64,000 nt of DNA from Vanilla planifolia (GCA_023846275.1 JAIUJO010000144.1:377001-441000); one strand, 5' to 3'. Numbered from the stretch's first letter, positions 13,206 to 28,400 are shown. Made by a program: numbers and translations. Notes: generated from the letters alone by a model not told the origin.

Positions 13206-15190
13206 TCATCCTAAATGCCTGTCGTTCACCTTGCCTTACTCCCACACTCCAAAAAGACAAAAATTATCTATTATTTCTCTCTTTAACTAAGACAGATAAT
13301 TCTATCATATAATAGAATTGAGAATATCTATTTATCCCTTTGAACCTTCCAATATTTTGAATAATAAAAGATGAAACATTTTCTTGGAGGGAGTTTTGAA
13401 AAATTAGATGAAATGAATGTTTATTGCGAAGCAAAGTTTATTCTTTAAAGTAAATGCTACGAATCTAAATAAAATAACTTATTTCACATCCTAACATTGA
13501 TTAAGGTATTAAGGCCATGAGACGCAAATAGAAAAGAGGTGGTAGGGGGTTGCTTCACTCTTTCTTTCCTAAGTTCCCTTGAGGGCCCTTTTTATTGAAT
13601 AGTAGAGCCACGAATGCTAGTTAGTGCACTCAAGGAGTAAGATTCATTACATAGTCAATAATTCCAAGAATGAATTTGACTTCTGTATATTTTTCTATCC
13701 CAATGCCATTCTTGCCAAGGTTGTTTAATGAAATAGATAATCTTTTGATTACTTGAACAAATCAATATAAAAGGGAAGGTTTATTTGAGGCACACCTAAT
13801 ATGATTCTTTATACGTATAGATTGATATAAGTTCTATAGGGAAATTAGTTATTCAAAAGTTGAGAGGCCTTACACTAACAAAGCATCTTTCAATTACTTT
13901 GTATGATAAATCAACATTTATCAAATTTGAAAAAGAATAAGAAGAAATGGTTTGCAAAATTTTAGTAGTAGTAAGAAAAATAAAAGAAATAAAAAAGTAA
14001 ATAAAATAAATTAATTCCAATAGAGATTTTGTGAAATTAGGGTGTCGAGAAATAATGGAAAGAACCAAATGGAGTGAAGCAAGTGAAGTCGAAGATTTTT
14101 CACAAGCATGTCAAGGAAATGGAGTTGTCGATTAGATTGATCTCGAATTAAATTTTTGTTAGAGTCATTAACCAAAGAACAAATGGAATTTTGTTCAAAC
14201 ATTTGATTCTTTTTCTTCATTTCAAGAAATATTTAGTTAGGAGCAGGGAACAAACATTGTGCACTGCACGGTGCTATGCAACCTGAATATGGCTCCAACA
14301 AAAAAAGATTTCAGAAATAAATTCAAACCCTATATGCACATTTAGATGCACACGATTCGATTTTAAATGATAAAAGCAAAGAATTTTGACATTTTCCTAG
14401 TCTTGTTATGCATAATGAAGGCAATGTCATTTTCTCTAAAATAGATGAATTCAAAAGTTCACTATTAAGAGCTGAGGATATTCTTAGACTATTTACCATG
14501 ACACTTTTTTATATGAGTGAATTCAAAAGTTCACTCTTGAACTTTTGGTAGCCTACTTTCACATAATTAATGTTGTGCAAGGAGGTCCTTCTTGCAGCAT
14601 GCTTTGTTGAAGTCCTAAAATTTTATGTAGACTTGGGGCCCTCGCATCACTTTAAACTAAAAAACTAATAGCCAATAATTAGGCCCTGGGTTTTGTTCCT
14701 GCAAAACAAATCAATATTCCCTGAGTTTTGGAGTAGGAACTTTTTGCAAGATGGAACATTGGGTTGTGAAAGTCTTATGTATGACATGGAGGTAGAGTTT
14801 TCATAACTTTTGAGGTCCACCCTACAATATGGTGTTGAAAAAGGTCTACTAAGCCAATAAGATCAATTAAAAGGAAGTTGGTTTCTTAGAAAGAGGTCAT
14901 ATGCCAACCCTCCTTTGAGTAACGATATGTTGTAATTTTATACTAGTATTTGAAAAAAATATACTGAAAATGAAGGAAGAATTCTTTCCATGGCATAAAG
15001 GGGAGAAGAATTAAAGGAAGAAATTTCCAAGTTTTTTCTTTAATACAAGCGGGTTCCCTGTCCTCATCATTTTCCTATAGCCTCCCTCGCTTGCCATCTA
15101 TTAATCATCCTGGAAACTCGGTAAAATACTTCTGAGAGTTTTTATAGAAAGAACATACGCACGGAGGAAAACTAATCATTGATAAACAAC
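13205..15190. other. ~2 kb unidentified insertion in the satellite
   Basis: The satellite stops after a segment resembling gaattattgtg near 13,190 and resumes near 15,190 at a later phase of the unit, so part of the unit is missing across the insertion. The inserted DNA is richer in G and C and keeps more CpGs than the satellite. I found no clear terminal repeats or target-site duplication. A 17-base segment, gaattcaaaagttcact, occurs twice, near 14,448 and 14,519. Two overlapping minus-strand ORFs at 13,853-14,068 and 14,011-14,220 show no family I recognise. It could be the remains of a transposable element or of filler DNA from break repair. Confidence 0.6.
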
Positions 15191-18100
15191 CCTACTCAAT
15201 ACAAACAAATGTAAGTAATGTGAGGACAATGATTGAAGAATTGCAGTTTTATAATAATGTGACTAAATGAAAGTAAACAATTTAAAATAACATTTTAGAT
15301 TATATAGGAAGGCTACATTTTAAGGTCTAAAGGAGATCATGTGTAGCATGCTTCATTGTCAAATCATGTATGAGTGAAAATGACTCATAAACATTGCCAA
15401 AACACTCAAAAATAAAATATAAAGAAATATATAAAAATATTCATTTAATTATATGAAGCTCATAATATAATAATTGTAATATAATCAAATTATTACAGAT
15501 TTGATGAAATGAGATAAATTATTTCTAAATATTGCATTATAAATTGCTAAAGAGATCAAGTGTATCATCTGTAATATCAAATCAATAATGAATAAAATTT
15601 TCAAGTATAACATGCCAAAATATTTCAAAAAAATTAAAATAACAAAAATGTATATTTGTTTAGGTTGACCTTATTGAAATGCATATTTGAATATTATGTA
15701 AATATACAATAAAGCCAAAATAAGATGAATTGTAGAAATATGACTTATGAGAAGAATTAGAGTTTAATAAGAATATAAGAAAATCAGAAAAAAATATTAT
15801 AATAAACTAGACGAGCTATATAGTAAAGTGACATTCCAAGACAATAAGAGGATAATGCGTAACATCCAAGATCATAAAAAATGCTATGAATAGAAATTTC
15901 TAATAAAATATGAAAACATATAACAAAAAAAAATATTGAAAAATATATAATTATATAAAGCTCGTCAAGACAAGTCTAATGTTGTTTGTGTCCTCTTGAT
16001 TTTGCTTATTTTGAATTATTTAAAATTATAAATTTAAATTAGTATTAAAAATAATAATTATTATTCTAGTATTCAGTTAATATATATTAAAGCAAAAAAA
16101 GATAAATTATAGTAACATAATAAAGTAAAATCAAAGCGATGTGAAGATTAAAGCAATGAAAATTTAGAGTAATATAATGTTTAACCAAATCAATATAAAA
16201 AATTTAGTGAAAGAAGATAAATTATACGAGAAGTTTCATTCCTACATAAGAAGAAAATTGCATGCAAAATCATTAATAGTGAAATCAAGTTGAAATAAAA
16301 ATGTCTCACAAAACATGCTAAAATACTAGAGAAAAAAGATTAAAACACAAAAATGGTAATTAATTTTACAAAGCTCATTTAGATAATAGCAAAGATTTTA
16401 TTTCTTCATAATCTGTCTTCATTTTAAATTACTAATAATTATTAAAGTAAATAGAATATATTTATATATATATAAATATCTATATATATATATATATTAA
16501 ATCTTAAATGAGACTAATTTATAAAATCTTAGCAAACAAAAACAAAGACATGTAAAGGCCATAAGAAATGTGAATTGGTGTTAAATCATAATACATCAAA
16601 TTTAAAGGTAAAACTTTTAAAAAATTCGATAAATTGCCATATAAAATATGTAAAAATCCTAAAATGTTAAATATTTTAATATATACAAAATGAATAACAA
16701 ATTTAATTAAACCCAATAGTATGAGTCAAATGATGTTCGGTTCATCTCGATAGGATCTCGTTTGAAATTATTATGAATTATGGAATTTAATTAGCATAGA
16801 AAATGATAAATTTTTTTTTTGTAAAAATTAAATTTATAATAACTCTAAATAAGATAAATTCAAGTGATATAATATAAACAAATGAAAGTTATATAAATAT
16901 AACATTTTGAGAAAATTAAAGTTTCATAATAATATAACCAAATAAAAAAAAAACACTTGAACAATTGATAGAAATCATGAACAAATGTTATGATACAACA
17001 TGCTAAGAATATCAAATATGATGTCATCTATCATTAAATAATATATGAAAAGGAACTTCGTCAGAAAAAATTAAAAAGAATATATAAATTTATAAATTTC
17101 TATATTTGATTAAATAATACTTATCGAGATGAGTCCATTGATATTTATTTTGCCATGAGAGGACCTTACTAGCCCTTACAACAAATTACTAAAATTAATG
17201 AAAATAAATAATAATAAATTAATTTTTAATTACAAAATAAATATCTAATAAAGTTTAATTGAGAAAAATTAAACCAATGTAATTTATACAAATTAAAGCA
17301 ATATGAAGTTCACAACAAAAGAGAACTAGAGTTTATTAATAATGCAAGAAAATTGAACAAAAAAATTTGATTAAATAACATAAGTTGTATAAGAAATTTA
17401 TATTCTAAGATACAAAGAATATCAATTGTAGCATGCTCATTTGCCAAGGAAGGTGCTATGGAAATGTATAGTAAATTATGTAAAAAATAACTAAAAGTAA
17501 TATTTAAAAAATGTAAAAAGGAATATTTTTGTGATAGAGATCATCATCTCGACAATACCTCATTTAGAATTACTATAAATTACAAAATTAAATAAAAATA
17601 AATGTGGAAAAATAATTTTTTATAATAAGTGAATAAATAATAAAGATAAAATAAGATAAATTTTGGCAATATATTATAGCCAAATTAAAGTTATGTAAAG
17701 GTCACGCTATAGGAAATGTAGAGTTTTACAGAAATGTAAACAAATCAAACTGAAAAGTTTTAAGAATAATGTTAAATTATGGTATAGAGCAACATTCCAT
17801 AAAGTTCAGGAGGTCGACTACAATATGTTGCATCATCAAATCAGGTATGAATAAAAATGATTCATCGATCATGGAAAAATATAATACAAATATTTAAAAA
17901 TATAAAATATAATATTTAATTATATAAATCTCCTCATCATGAGTCCAACAATCTTTATTTCATGATGACAATACCTACTTTAGAATTAATCCAAATTATG
18001 CACGTAAATAAATATATATAACAATAAATATTTGTTTTAATATTAAGTACATTTTTTGAAAGCTAAAATAAGATAAATTAAGGAAATATAATAGAGCAAA

Positions 18101-20490
18101 ATAAAGGTGATGTGAAAGTTTCAGGAGAGGATAATTAGCATTTCATTATAATATGATGAATGATAGAAAAATTTAAGAAATGAGATAAATTGTGTGAGAA
18201 ATCTATATCCTAAGATACAAAGGAGTTCTTGTGTAGCATGATTACAAAATCAGGTATGGATCAAAATAATTAAATAAGCATGCCAACATAATAGAAAATA
18301 AAATATTGAAAATATTAAATTAAATATCTTATTGAATAAAGCTTGTCAAGATTAGCTAATAACTTTTATTTTGCCTCTATTGGATCTTATTTTTAAATAT
18401 TATGAATTGCCAATAAAATTAAGTTTAAATATTAATAAATTATTATTATTTTAATTAACTAAATACATATTAAATTTGAAATAAGATAAATTAAAAAAAA
18501 AATGAAATATGACCATTTTATAGTTTCGTAAAGGCAACAAAAGAGAAAAATTAGAGTTTTATTATAACATGATCAAACATAATAAAACATTTGAAAAAAT
18601 GAAATACATTCTATCAAAAAGATGCATTCCAAGTAACAAAGGAGATCAAATGTAGCTTACTCAATCATTAAATAAGGAACAAATAAAAATCTCTCATGAA
18701 GTGTAATGGAACCCTAAAAAATACATTATTTAAAAAACAAATATATAAAAAATGAATATTTTATTAGATTGAGCTAAATCGAATAACTCTTATAATGTTT
18801 ATTTCTTCTTAAATAGGCATAATTTGAAATATTTATGAACTACAAAAGTAAACAAGCATAAATAATATTAAATTATTTTTTAAATATTGCATAAAAATTA
18901 AATAAAGTAGAAATGAGATAAATTGGAGTAATGTAATCAAACCAAATGGAAGTGATGTAATGGTTACAAAACAATTGAATTAGGTGTTCAAAGGAATGGT
19001 ACAAAAGTAAAGATAAAATTTGAAAAAATGAGATATACTGTCTCGAAGTGTTTCATTTCATTGTACTATGATATTTGAGTATAAGATCATTGATGGCAAA
19101 GCAAGTTATTAATCAAAATATAACATAAAATATATTAAAAATTATCAAAAGTAATTTAAAATTTTAAAAGTATTTAATTAGTTAGAGCTCATCAAAATAG
19201 GTCATATGACAACTTTTTTTCATGAGTAGAGCATGTTTTGAATTAAGTAGAATTGTCAAATAAATGTACAAAAAAATATCAAATTACTTTTTGAATATTA
19301 AGTAATTAGAAAACAAAGCTAAAAAAGATAAATTGAAGTAATATAATATAATTATTTCAAAGTGACATAACGAATACATGGAAAAAAATTAAAGCTATAT
19401 TCTATGATAACAAATCAAATCAATAAAATTCTAAAAAATGAGATAAATTATAATAGAAAGTTACATTACAAGTTGACAAAGGGGTCATGTATAACATCTT
19501 TTATTATCAAAACATGTGTAAATATAATTGCCTCATCATTCAAGAAAAAATATAAATAAAATAGTTAAAAATAATGAAATCAATAATTAATTATATTGAG
19601 GTCATCAAGATGAGTCCAACAATATTTTTTTTATCTCGATTAAACTACATTTAGAAATACTATGAATTACCAAAATTAATATGTATAAATAATAATAAAT
19701 CCTTTTTTTCATATTAAGTTAACAAATAGTATTGTTGCGATGGGATAAACAAAAGTAAAGTAATATGACCAAATCAAAATGATGTAGAGGTCACACAAGA
19801 GTAGAATTAGTTTAATATTAAAGGGGACCATGTGTAACTTCCTCGATTGTGAAATAAGATACAAAATTAAAATGTTTCATAAAAACTAGTCTAATGATTT
19901 TGGTTTCATCATGATCGAGTGCAAAATGTTTTATCGTAAAATTAGGTATGAATGAATGTATCATGTAAGTATACAAAACTATTAAAATTAAAATAAAAAT
20001 ACAAAATAAATATTTAATCAGATTGAGCTGCTTGAGATGAGTCCAATAAAATATTTTTGTGTGGATTGAATGTCTTTTCAAATTACTACGAGTTGCCAGA
20101 GTAAAGATGCATAAGTAATAGTAAATTTTAATTTTATCATTAAGTAAATACATTTACTAAATCTAAGATAAGATAAGTTAGGGCAATGTAATATAAATAA
20201 TAAAAATAATATATAAGTGATTAGACAAGAGATTTAGAATTACATGATAATTTAAAATAATTAAGGAAACCAAATTTAAAAAAAGAGATTAACTATTTCT
20301 AAAAGTTGTAATCCAAGATACTAAGGAGGTGAAATCTAACATCTTTAATCAACAAATTAGGCATGAATCAAGATATTTAAAAAATCATGCCAAAACCAAT
20401 GAAAATAAAATATTTAAAAATATCAAAATAACTTTTTAATTTGATAGAGCTTGTTGAGAGGAGTCCAATGACATTTTTTTATGCTCCATC
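15190..20490 (+). repeat. Degenerate ~410 bp satellite, block A2 (plus)
   Basis: This continues block A1 in the same orientation. The gtgtaacat-like anchor recurs near 15,330, 15,550, 15,850, 16,255, 17,010, 17,420, 17,820, 18,220, 18,645, 19,070, 19,480, 19,828 and 20,330. Units close to the insertion are shortened: about 220 and 300 bp near 15.3-15.9 kb, and about 350 bp near 19.5-19.8 kb. Divergence between neighbours is high throughout. The 111-codon minus-strand ORF at 19,818-20,153 runs across a unit boundary and is chance. The block ends in gagaggagtccaatgacat near 20,480. Confidence 0.88.
16457..16498. repeat. Interrupted AT microsatellite
   Basis: Two TA runs separated by a short aaatatc-type interruption lie within a satellite unit. 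Confidence 0.85.
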
Positions 20491-23400
20491 AAAAAGCATT
20501 GTATGTTATAGTCTTGTGTTTAATAAGAATGTGAAGATTACACAATGTTTTTTGGGTTAATGGTTCACATGTTTTTCGAGTATTATGTATTACTCAATTT
20601 ATGTTGTTTTAAATTGCGTGATGATCTCTAATTTGAAAAAATCATGATATATGCAATCTTAAACAACATTTATCAAAACTTATATTTCTTTCCATGCAAA
20701 ATTGTATAATTATTTTGAAGATAAGGTGTTATCGTCATTTTTTGATTCATTTTATGCTAAATGGTAAAATATTTGATGGATGTATGATGTTTCAAAAAAC
20801 CTCTCCATGAAAGTTATTTTATGATTTTATAGAGTTTTCCTTATTTAATACAAGATTTTTGGATGATATTTATTTTGTTAGAATTATTACTATGAATACG
20901 TTACTAATATATCTTTGAAGTATTAAGATTTGTTACACATTATGGTGAGGGATTTAGCTATGAATAATTCCAATTAGTTAAGAAAACCAAGTAAGAATTC
21001 TAAAAAAATCCAATAATGAAGACCTATTAATGTTCTCCCAAAACTATAGCATAAGTTATATTATTACTTGAGCAAGATTTCCTCCAAACAAAAAAAAAAC
21101 CTTGGAAAGAATTTGACAACAAAATATGGGAATGAATGACACAAGTTTTTTCTTGACGTTAATTTGAAGGCTAGATATTGAACAATAAATGCAAGAAAAT
21201 ACCTACAAAATAAATTTTGAAGGATTACAAGGCAAGTAAACCCGTGGTATTTCTCATGGGAGGATTTGTGGTGCTTCTGTTGACAATTAAAGAAGGCTAG
21301 GGGAGGATTAGCTCTTGTTTTGGAGTAATAAAAGCTTTTGCTTTTGTTGATTATTAATAAGAAATTAAGAAAGAACTTAACGACACTAATATGCTTTATT
21401 GGCCTACATTACACTTGTGAAATGATAGGATTAAAGAGAATATAAGAATTAGAAGTTATATTATTTTACATTTCAAATTAAAAAGTTTTAAATCTCAAAT
21501 TTCTATATCCTATGTTTGAAATTTTAATATCTAGGAATTAAATTTTACATTCCTTAGGGGTTTGAAACTCAAACTTATGTTAAGTTTTAGAACCAAAAAA
21601 TTCATGGCATGGATGAAGTTAAATTAAGACTAAAAAGAACCTTCGTTAATGTTTAAAATAACTTAGGAATTTGTTGAGAAAAATTTCTTAGGATTAATGC
21701 TTGATTTGGATAAATCTTGAGGATAAGAATTAGTTTTGAATTGAGAATATAATTGTTTAGGAAGCCTTCAACAAGCTCTAGATGAGGCAATCATTTCATA
21801 ACGTTTTTAGTTAGACTAAATAATAGTAATTAAGATGACTACTTTTGCATTAGGAGTTGTGCTAACCCTAGCAAAAAGACATATGATGACTTAAATTTTT
21901 TATAAAACTTCATCTAGTTTTATGGGGAGGTGAGGTTATGAATAGCCATCAATGGCTTTATAAGATGTAAGCAACTCAAGACAAGCTATTGGGAAAGATA
22001 GGTACTCTAGTTATTTTATTAAGAAAAAGTGGGTTTATATTGAAATTCATGTGAACAAGTTTAAAGAGCAAGAGTTTTGACTTAAATTATTTAAGCAAAG
22101 GATTTATAAATTAAGTCTATGGACTTAACACAAATAAATCAAATGTGAATGGGGAAGATACCCAATGATGTAGATTAGTCCTTAGTAGAACCCCCATGTT
22201 AACTAGATAGTAGAGCAGATTTATAAGAGACATAGATAGTTAACAATTGATTATGGATTTTAAGAAATCATAATTGATAGATTATGGTTAGGTAGCCCTA
22301 GTTAAATGCAAGAAAGATAATCATGATGTTAATTAAGATTTTTTATTGAAGATCACAGACTATGATCTCGTAGAACCCAATGATGTCCTCATAAAATAAA
22401 CATCGATAAGTAAGATATATACAAAATGATAGAACTCCCATTGGAGATTTTTGATTCCTTGTTGATTGTGTGCCATAAAAGCATGTCAAAAGAGATTTTT
22501 TATTTTCTAGAGTACTATTATAGTGACACGTGGTTTGAAATTACTCATATAGCCCCACAGAGTGGTCAATGTAATTAATAGAGCTAAAATTACAAACTAT
22601 TGGATTATTTGTTGAGATAGAAGTGCTAAGCTTGTGTCGAGTATGTCAGAAATCAATATTCAGCATCAAATTATTTTTATACAACAAGATATATTGTGGT
22701 ATTTGTTATGACATTTTTTGGGCTTGCTATGTTGGTTTGGTGATAATCCTAAGAACTACCTAAAGAAATATCATGGAATTTAAAAAGCTTCACTATTAAG
22801 TTATAATATCATATCACTCTCATTTTTAAATAAATAATTTTTGTATATTAATTTCTGTAATAAGTGGTAATGAGTCTATGTTGACAATTAGGGAATCAAA
22901 TTAATCTTAAAAACTTTTGAAATTTTTATTGATATAAAGCACTGAGGGATAACCTTTTTAATAACATTTTTTCTTGATCTTTGTGAACAACCAAAACAAT
23001 CCACTAGTCAATATTATTACCAGCAACATGTCAGTCCTTAGGCATGAAATTAAAGTTTTGAGTAGGAATCTCCTAATCTCACCATCATTCTTTTTGTTCA
23101 CCTCCCAAGTTAAACCTTATCACTAGACCAACTAGTCACACTAGTTAACTTAAGAACTAGTTCACTCAATGTTAAGTGACTTGCTAATATGTACTAGAAG
23201 ATTTCTGGAATCATAGAAAACCTTGTAGAGTGTGATAAAGCATATTTATACAAATCCATACCATCAAAAATTTTTTTACAAGATCCAGAAGCTACATTAA
23301 AGTGTAGTTTATACCATTAAACTTAAAATAAAGACATCAAAGTGTATTGCATATTGTTGTGCTTGAGTAGAAAGTTATAACATCATAAAATACCAACAAA

Positions 23401-24370
23401 TGAATAATCAATAAAATTGTTGACTTAGATGCCCCCTTTTTAACATCTATGGACGATATAAGGGAGAAGAGTCAGCAATTCTCAATAATGAATCCTTAAA
23501 TTTTCATATAAAGATAATAATGTAATAATTTAATGACATCTCTAATAGAATAAATGTATTAATATAGCCAATGATATAATAAAAGATATCAGTTGACCAT
23601 CTAATAAAAAGCCCAATGGATAGTTAGTAACTTATCATTTATTGGGAATTCCCTTCATAACCATGATATCCTTAGTGTATGTTCTAAGCTCCAATCTCAT
23701 AAAAATTCCCCATTTTGTTATAGAAGGTCCAATCATTTGGGGCTACCCCATTTGTCTCTAGGTGTCCTCAATAACCAAATAGAACTTTACTAGGTGACTT
23801 GCATTATGATCTCTAGTGATATGTAGAAGATCACTAGAACTCAGCCACCTTAGGATTCTTAGAAAATATCTAAAAGCCCACACTTGAGGCTTTACCATTC
23901 ATGCAAAAGTTGCATATTACTCTAGGAAAAACATTCAAAGCACTTCCTATTATATGTCACCCAAGTCTAAAATTAGTAGGACTCTTCCTATTTGGTACAT
24001 TTGATTAACCTAACTTTTGATGGTTGGCTATCATTTAGGTCATGATAAGCTATTCCACAAAAAATATAGACTTTCTTATCAAGTAACATCATTCTGTACA
24101 GTTTCATCATCCAACATCAGAAGGTTTAATAGATTTTTTCTATAACATTACCCTATAATTTAACATTAACTTAGGGCTTTCTCAAAAACCTTAATCATCT
24201 ATCAAGTTCATTTAACATTTTTGCAAAAATCTAATAGCTACCTTACCAAACCAAGGTTTACTATCAAATCTTCTAGACCATAAAGAAAATCAACTAAGTA
24301 GCCACCCAATGTAAAACTTCTTTATTGAATTAGTTAAAGTTAATGCCCTTATTTTTAATCCTTGATTTAT
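20490..24370. other. ~3.9 kb unidentified DNA at a satellite orientation switch
   Basis: This stretch separates plus-oriented satellite (left) from minus-oriented satellite (right). It is less AT-rich, with ordinary mixed-base sequence, notably from about 23,000 to 24,300. It has no ORF of 60 codons or more. An imperfect inverted repeat lies near 22,243-22,280 (attgattatgg paired with tcataattgat). Several actagt palindromes cluster at 23,125-23,165. I do not recognise a transposon domain on either strand. It could be a decayed non-coding part of a mobile element, such as an LTR or untranslated region, or low-copy DNA captured at an inversion breakpoint. Confidence 0.5.
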
Positions 24371-25381
24371 ATAAGTTACCTTAATCAACTCTACCCAATT
24401 AAATAATACATTTTATATTTTTAAATAAATTCTTTTTGTTTTCCCCAAGCTTTATGAGGCACCTTGAGTTATACCAGATTTGATGATCAAGGATGTTGTG
24501 TTTGACCACCTAATTATTATTGAATATAACTTTTTAACATAATCTATATCATTTTTCTAAAAATTTTCTATGATTTTGTTAAATTACTAAGTAACTCTAA
24601 TTCTTGACTATTATGTTGTTTACATAACATTTAATGGTTATATAACATTATTTAAATTTTTCTTATTTTGATTATAAAATATAATTAATTTTTATTAGAA
24701 TATTAATATTTAATTATTCATATTTTCCTTAGTAATTCAAAGGAATTGAAAACGGCTCCAAATGAGTTGAAACAAATGTTATTAGACTCATCCCAATGAT
24801 CTATAACCAATTAGATATTCATTTTTCATATATTGAAATGGAGTTTTCATAGGCTTTATCGGACATATTGACATGTGCCAAATTTGTAAGTCAAGGATTT
24901 TATATATATTTTGCACATTATGAAGCAATAACTCTTATCTGTTGTAACCCTTCAAAAAGTTCTATTTTGTTATATTACAATGCTTAAAATTATATTTTTT
25001 AAGCTTTAACATATAGTGTCCTTAATTTTAGATAATAATTTATTATTATTGTTATTAAATTTATTTAATTTATGAATTTGTTTAAATTTAAAAAAGGGTT
25101 AGATATAGACGAACCATATGTCAATTGACTCAACTTTAAGCTCTATTTAATTGAAATATCTTTTTTAGACATTTCAATTAATACTAGATTTTAATGGATG
25201 AAGTTACCCCAATTCTCTTTAGTATCTTGGAATGCTACTTTACTATAGCATTTATCTTATTTCTTAAAATTATGTACTTCTATTTTGTTATATTACTATG
25301 TAATTTTAGTCCTCTTCATGTGTGACCCTTCCATTACTTTGATTTCATTTAGTTACATTATTTTAATTTATCTCATTTTAG

Positions 25382-25448
<67 letters not shown>

Positions 25449-28400
25449 AGTACTAATGTAATAGTTAATAATTATTTATAGTTATTTAATTTGGTAATTT
25501 ATGGTAATTCAAACTGAGATTTGATCAAGAAATAAATAATATTGTTTGGCACATCCTAACGAGTTATGTCTATTTAAATATTAATATTTTTATATTTTTA
25601 TAAATTTAAATTTCTAATTTTTTTTCCATAATTCATTGAAGTATTTTTATTTATACATTATTTGATGATTGAGAATGTCATACTCGATCCTTTTACTATC
25701 ATGAAGTGCAACCATTTCTTAAAATTTAACTTAAATCTTAAAATGTTTTTTGTTGAATTGGTTATATTACTTTAACTCAATTAATATTTTTTAAGCTTTA
25801 GTATATTTAACTTAATAATAGAATAATAAATTATTTTTATTTATGCTTATTTACTTTGGTGATTCAAAGTAATTCCAAACGTGGTTTGATTGAGATGAAG
25901 TAAATGTTATTTTTATTTTCTTTTTTTTGGCATACATTAGGGGGTATTTTGATTTGAAATCCATTTTGCAATCGACGATGTTGAACTTGATCTCATTAGT
26001 TTCTTGCAGGCCCACTTCCTCATTTAATTTATTTCATTTCCTTAACTCTAAATTTCATTTCTTATGTTCCTTACATTTTTTGATTTGGTTAAATTATACA
26101 TCTTAAATTTAAGTTACATCATCTTTTGTACATATTTACATAATACAAAAATATTAATTTATTTTTCTTATACTTATTTATACTTCTTATTTGAAGTATT
26201 TGAAAATGAGGCCCTATCATGATAAAAATTGTCATTCCACTCATTATTATGAGCTTTATACTATTAAGGATTTCATAATTATTTGTAAATTATTTTTTTA
26301 ACATTGGGCATGGTTTGGAAGATATTTTTTTTTGCATCTTATTTGACAAAAGTGAATATTATACTTAATCTCTTTATAATCATTGAGTGAACATATCTCG
26401 TACAATTTGTCTAATTTATTTAAAGTTTTATCATTTATTTGGCTTTATAGCTCTGCAACTCAAAATCTTTTATCATTTGACATTTTTATTGCCCTTATTT
26501 GGTTATATTTCAATTTTTAATTTATATCATTTTAGCTTTCACTATCAAAGAGCATACACTCGATCTCCTAATTATCAATGAATGTAACTTTCCTATGAAA
26601 TTTAACTTATTTCTACAAAATTTTCCTTTTATTTGGTCATATTAATTTATTTTAAATTACCTTATTTCAAATTTAGTATATATTTATTTAGTGTTAAAAT
26701 AACATTTTATTATTACTCATACTTATACTTATTTGCATTTGTGATTTGCACCACTTCTTAGCTTCGTTTAATTGAGACAAAAAAATTTTGTTTCGCTCAT
26801 ATTTATGTTTTCAAATATTTCCTTTTTTGTGCTTTTGTCATGCCTTCTAAGAGTTTTTTTTGTATCTCATTTAAAAATTAGGGATGTTACACTATATCTC
26901 CTCACTATTTTAGAACACTTTTTACATGTATAGTTTGTAATTTGTGCAAATTTTTTGTTTTGAAATATTTTTGTTACTATGTAACTCTCAATCTCTACGT
27001 ATATGTTGTTTATAGCATTTTCTTTTTTTTCACATTACATTTCCTTAATTTAGCTTATTTTGTCTTTAATGCATATTTTCATAAAATTAAAATAATAATT
27101 TATCATTATTTATATTTATTTACAATTCCAATTCATAAAAAATCCAAGAAAATTTTTAATCAATTTGAAACAAAAGTCATGTTAACTATGTTAATGAGCT
27201 CCTTCGAATGAAATAATGTAGTCTATATTTGAAAATAAATTTTGTCAAGGTTTTTGGTGTGCTTTATGAATAATTATTATTCATACATAATTTGATGATA
27301 TAAAATGTTACATTTGATCTGCTTAATAACATTGAATGAAAATTTGTCTCATAATTTATCTAATTCCTTCAAGGATTAACATTTATTTGGTTATTTTACT
27401 TTATTACTCCAAATCTCCTCTCATGTTATGTTTACATCTCCTCAAATATTTTCACTTAATTTGCTTATGTTAGAATATAGGTCTAAATCTCACATCAAGT
27501 GGTCCTTATATTACTTTTATTTTTTAATTATATTACATCAATTTATTTCATTTTAAACTTATTATATATTTATATGAAGTAATAATTTAATTTTATTTAA
27601 GAGTATTTACTTCGATAATTTTTAAAAATTTAAAATAACAATTAATTGAGACTTAACAAATGTCTTTGGACCCATCCAATCAACTACTATTCAATAAAAT
27701 ATTTATACATAAATTTTTAAATATATTATTTTTTAAGATTCGATAGGCTCAGAGCCATTTTTATATATGATTTTATTTTGTTATATTAATTTGAAGCCTT
27801 AATTCTCTCATCATTTCGAATTTATATCTCTTTATTATGTTGTACAACATTATTTCAATTTATTTAGCATTAGCTTTATTATAAATTTAATTAATAATAA
27901 ACTTAAAAATTTATTATTATTTATATGGATTTACTTTGGTAATTCACATTATTTGAAAATGAGTTATGATCAAAATGAAACGATGATCATTGAGCACATT
28001 TTGATGAGCTCTATCTAAACATATACTTTTGTATATTTTAAAATATTTTAAACAAAGTGCTTTGGCATGCTTTATAAAACCATTAAATTAAAAAAAATTA
28101 CTTTGATTGAGGATGTTACACTCAATCTCCTTAATATCTTTTAATTCAACCATCCCAAGTAATTTTTCTTATTTTTTCGATTAATTTTTTCATTTGGTTA
28201 TATTACAATATAACTCTTAATCTATTCTTATGTAACAGGTACATCACTTTCATATTGTTATGTTCTACTGCTTCAAAAAAGAACATATAATTCTCTAAAC
28301 TAGTTATGCCTAATTAAATGTTAATTTTTATTATTTTTTAAATATTTTTAATATCTAGTAATTTGACAATTTCACTAAACATTTTATTTCACACCAAATT

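Noticed and set aside
19818-20153. 111-codon minus-strand ORF in the satellite
   Set aside because: It spans a repeat unit boundary and is not kept open in neighbouring units.
4000-20490. A CRISPR-like array
   Set aside because: Units are about 410 bp and degenerate along their whole length, and the DNA is of plant type. There are no short identical repeats with unique spacers.
22243-22280. Imperfect hairpin as a possible small RNA precursor
   Set aside because: Short, mismatched, AT-rich and seen once. Expected by chance at this composition.
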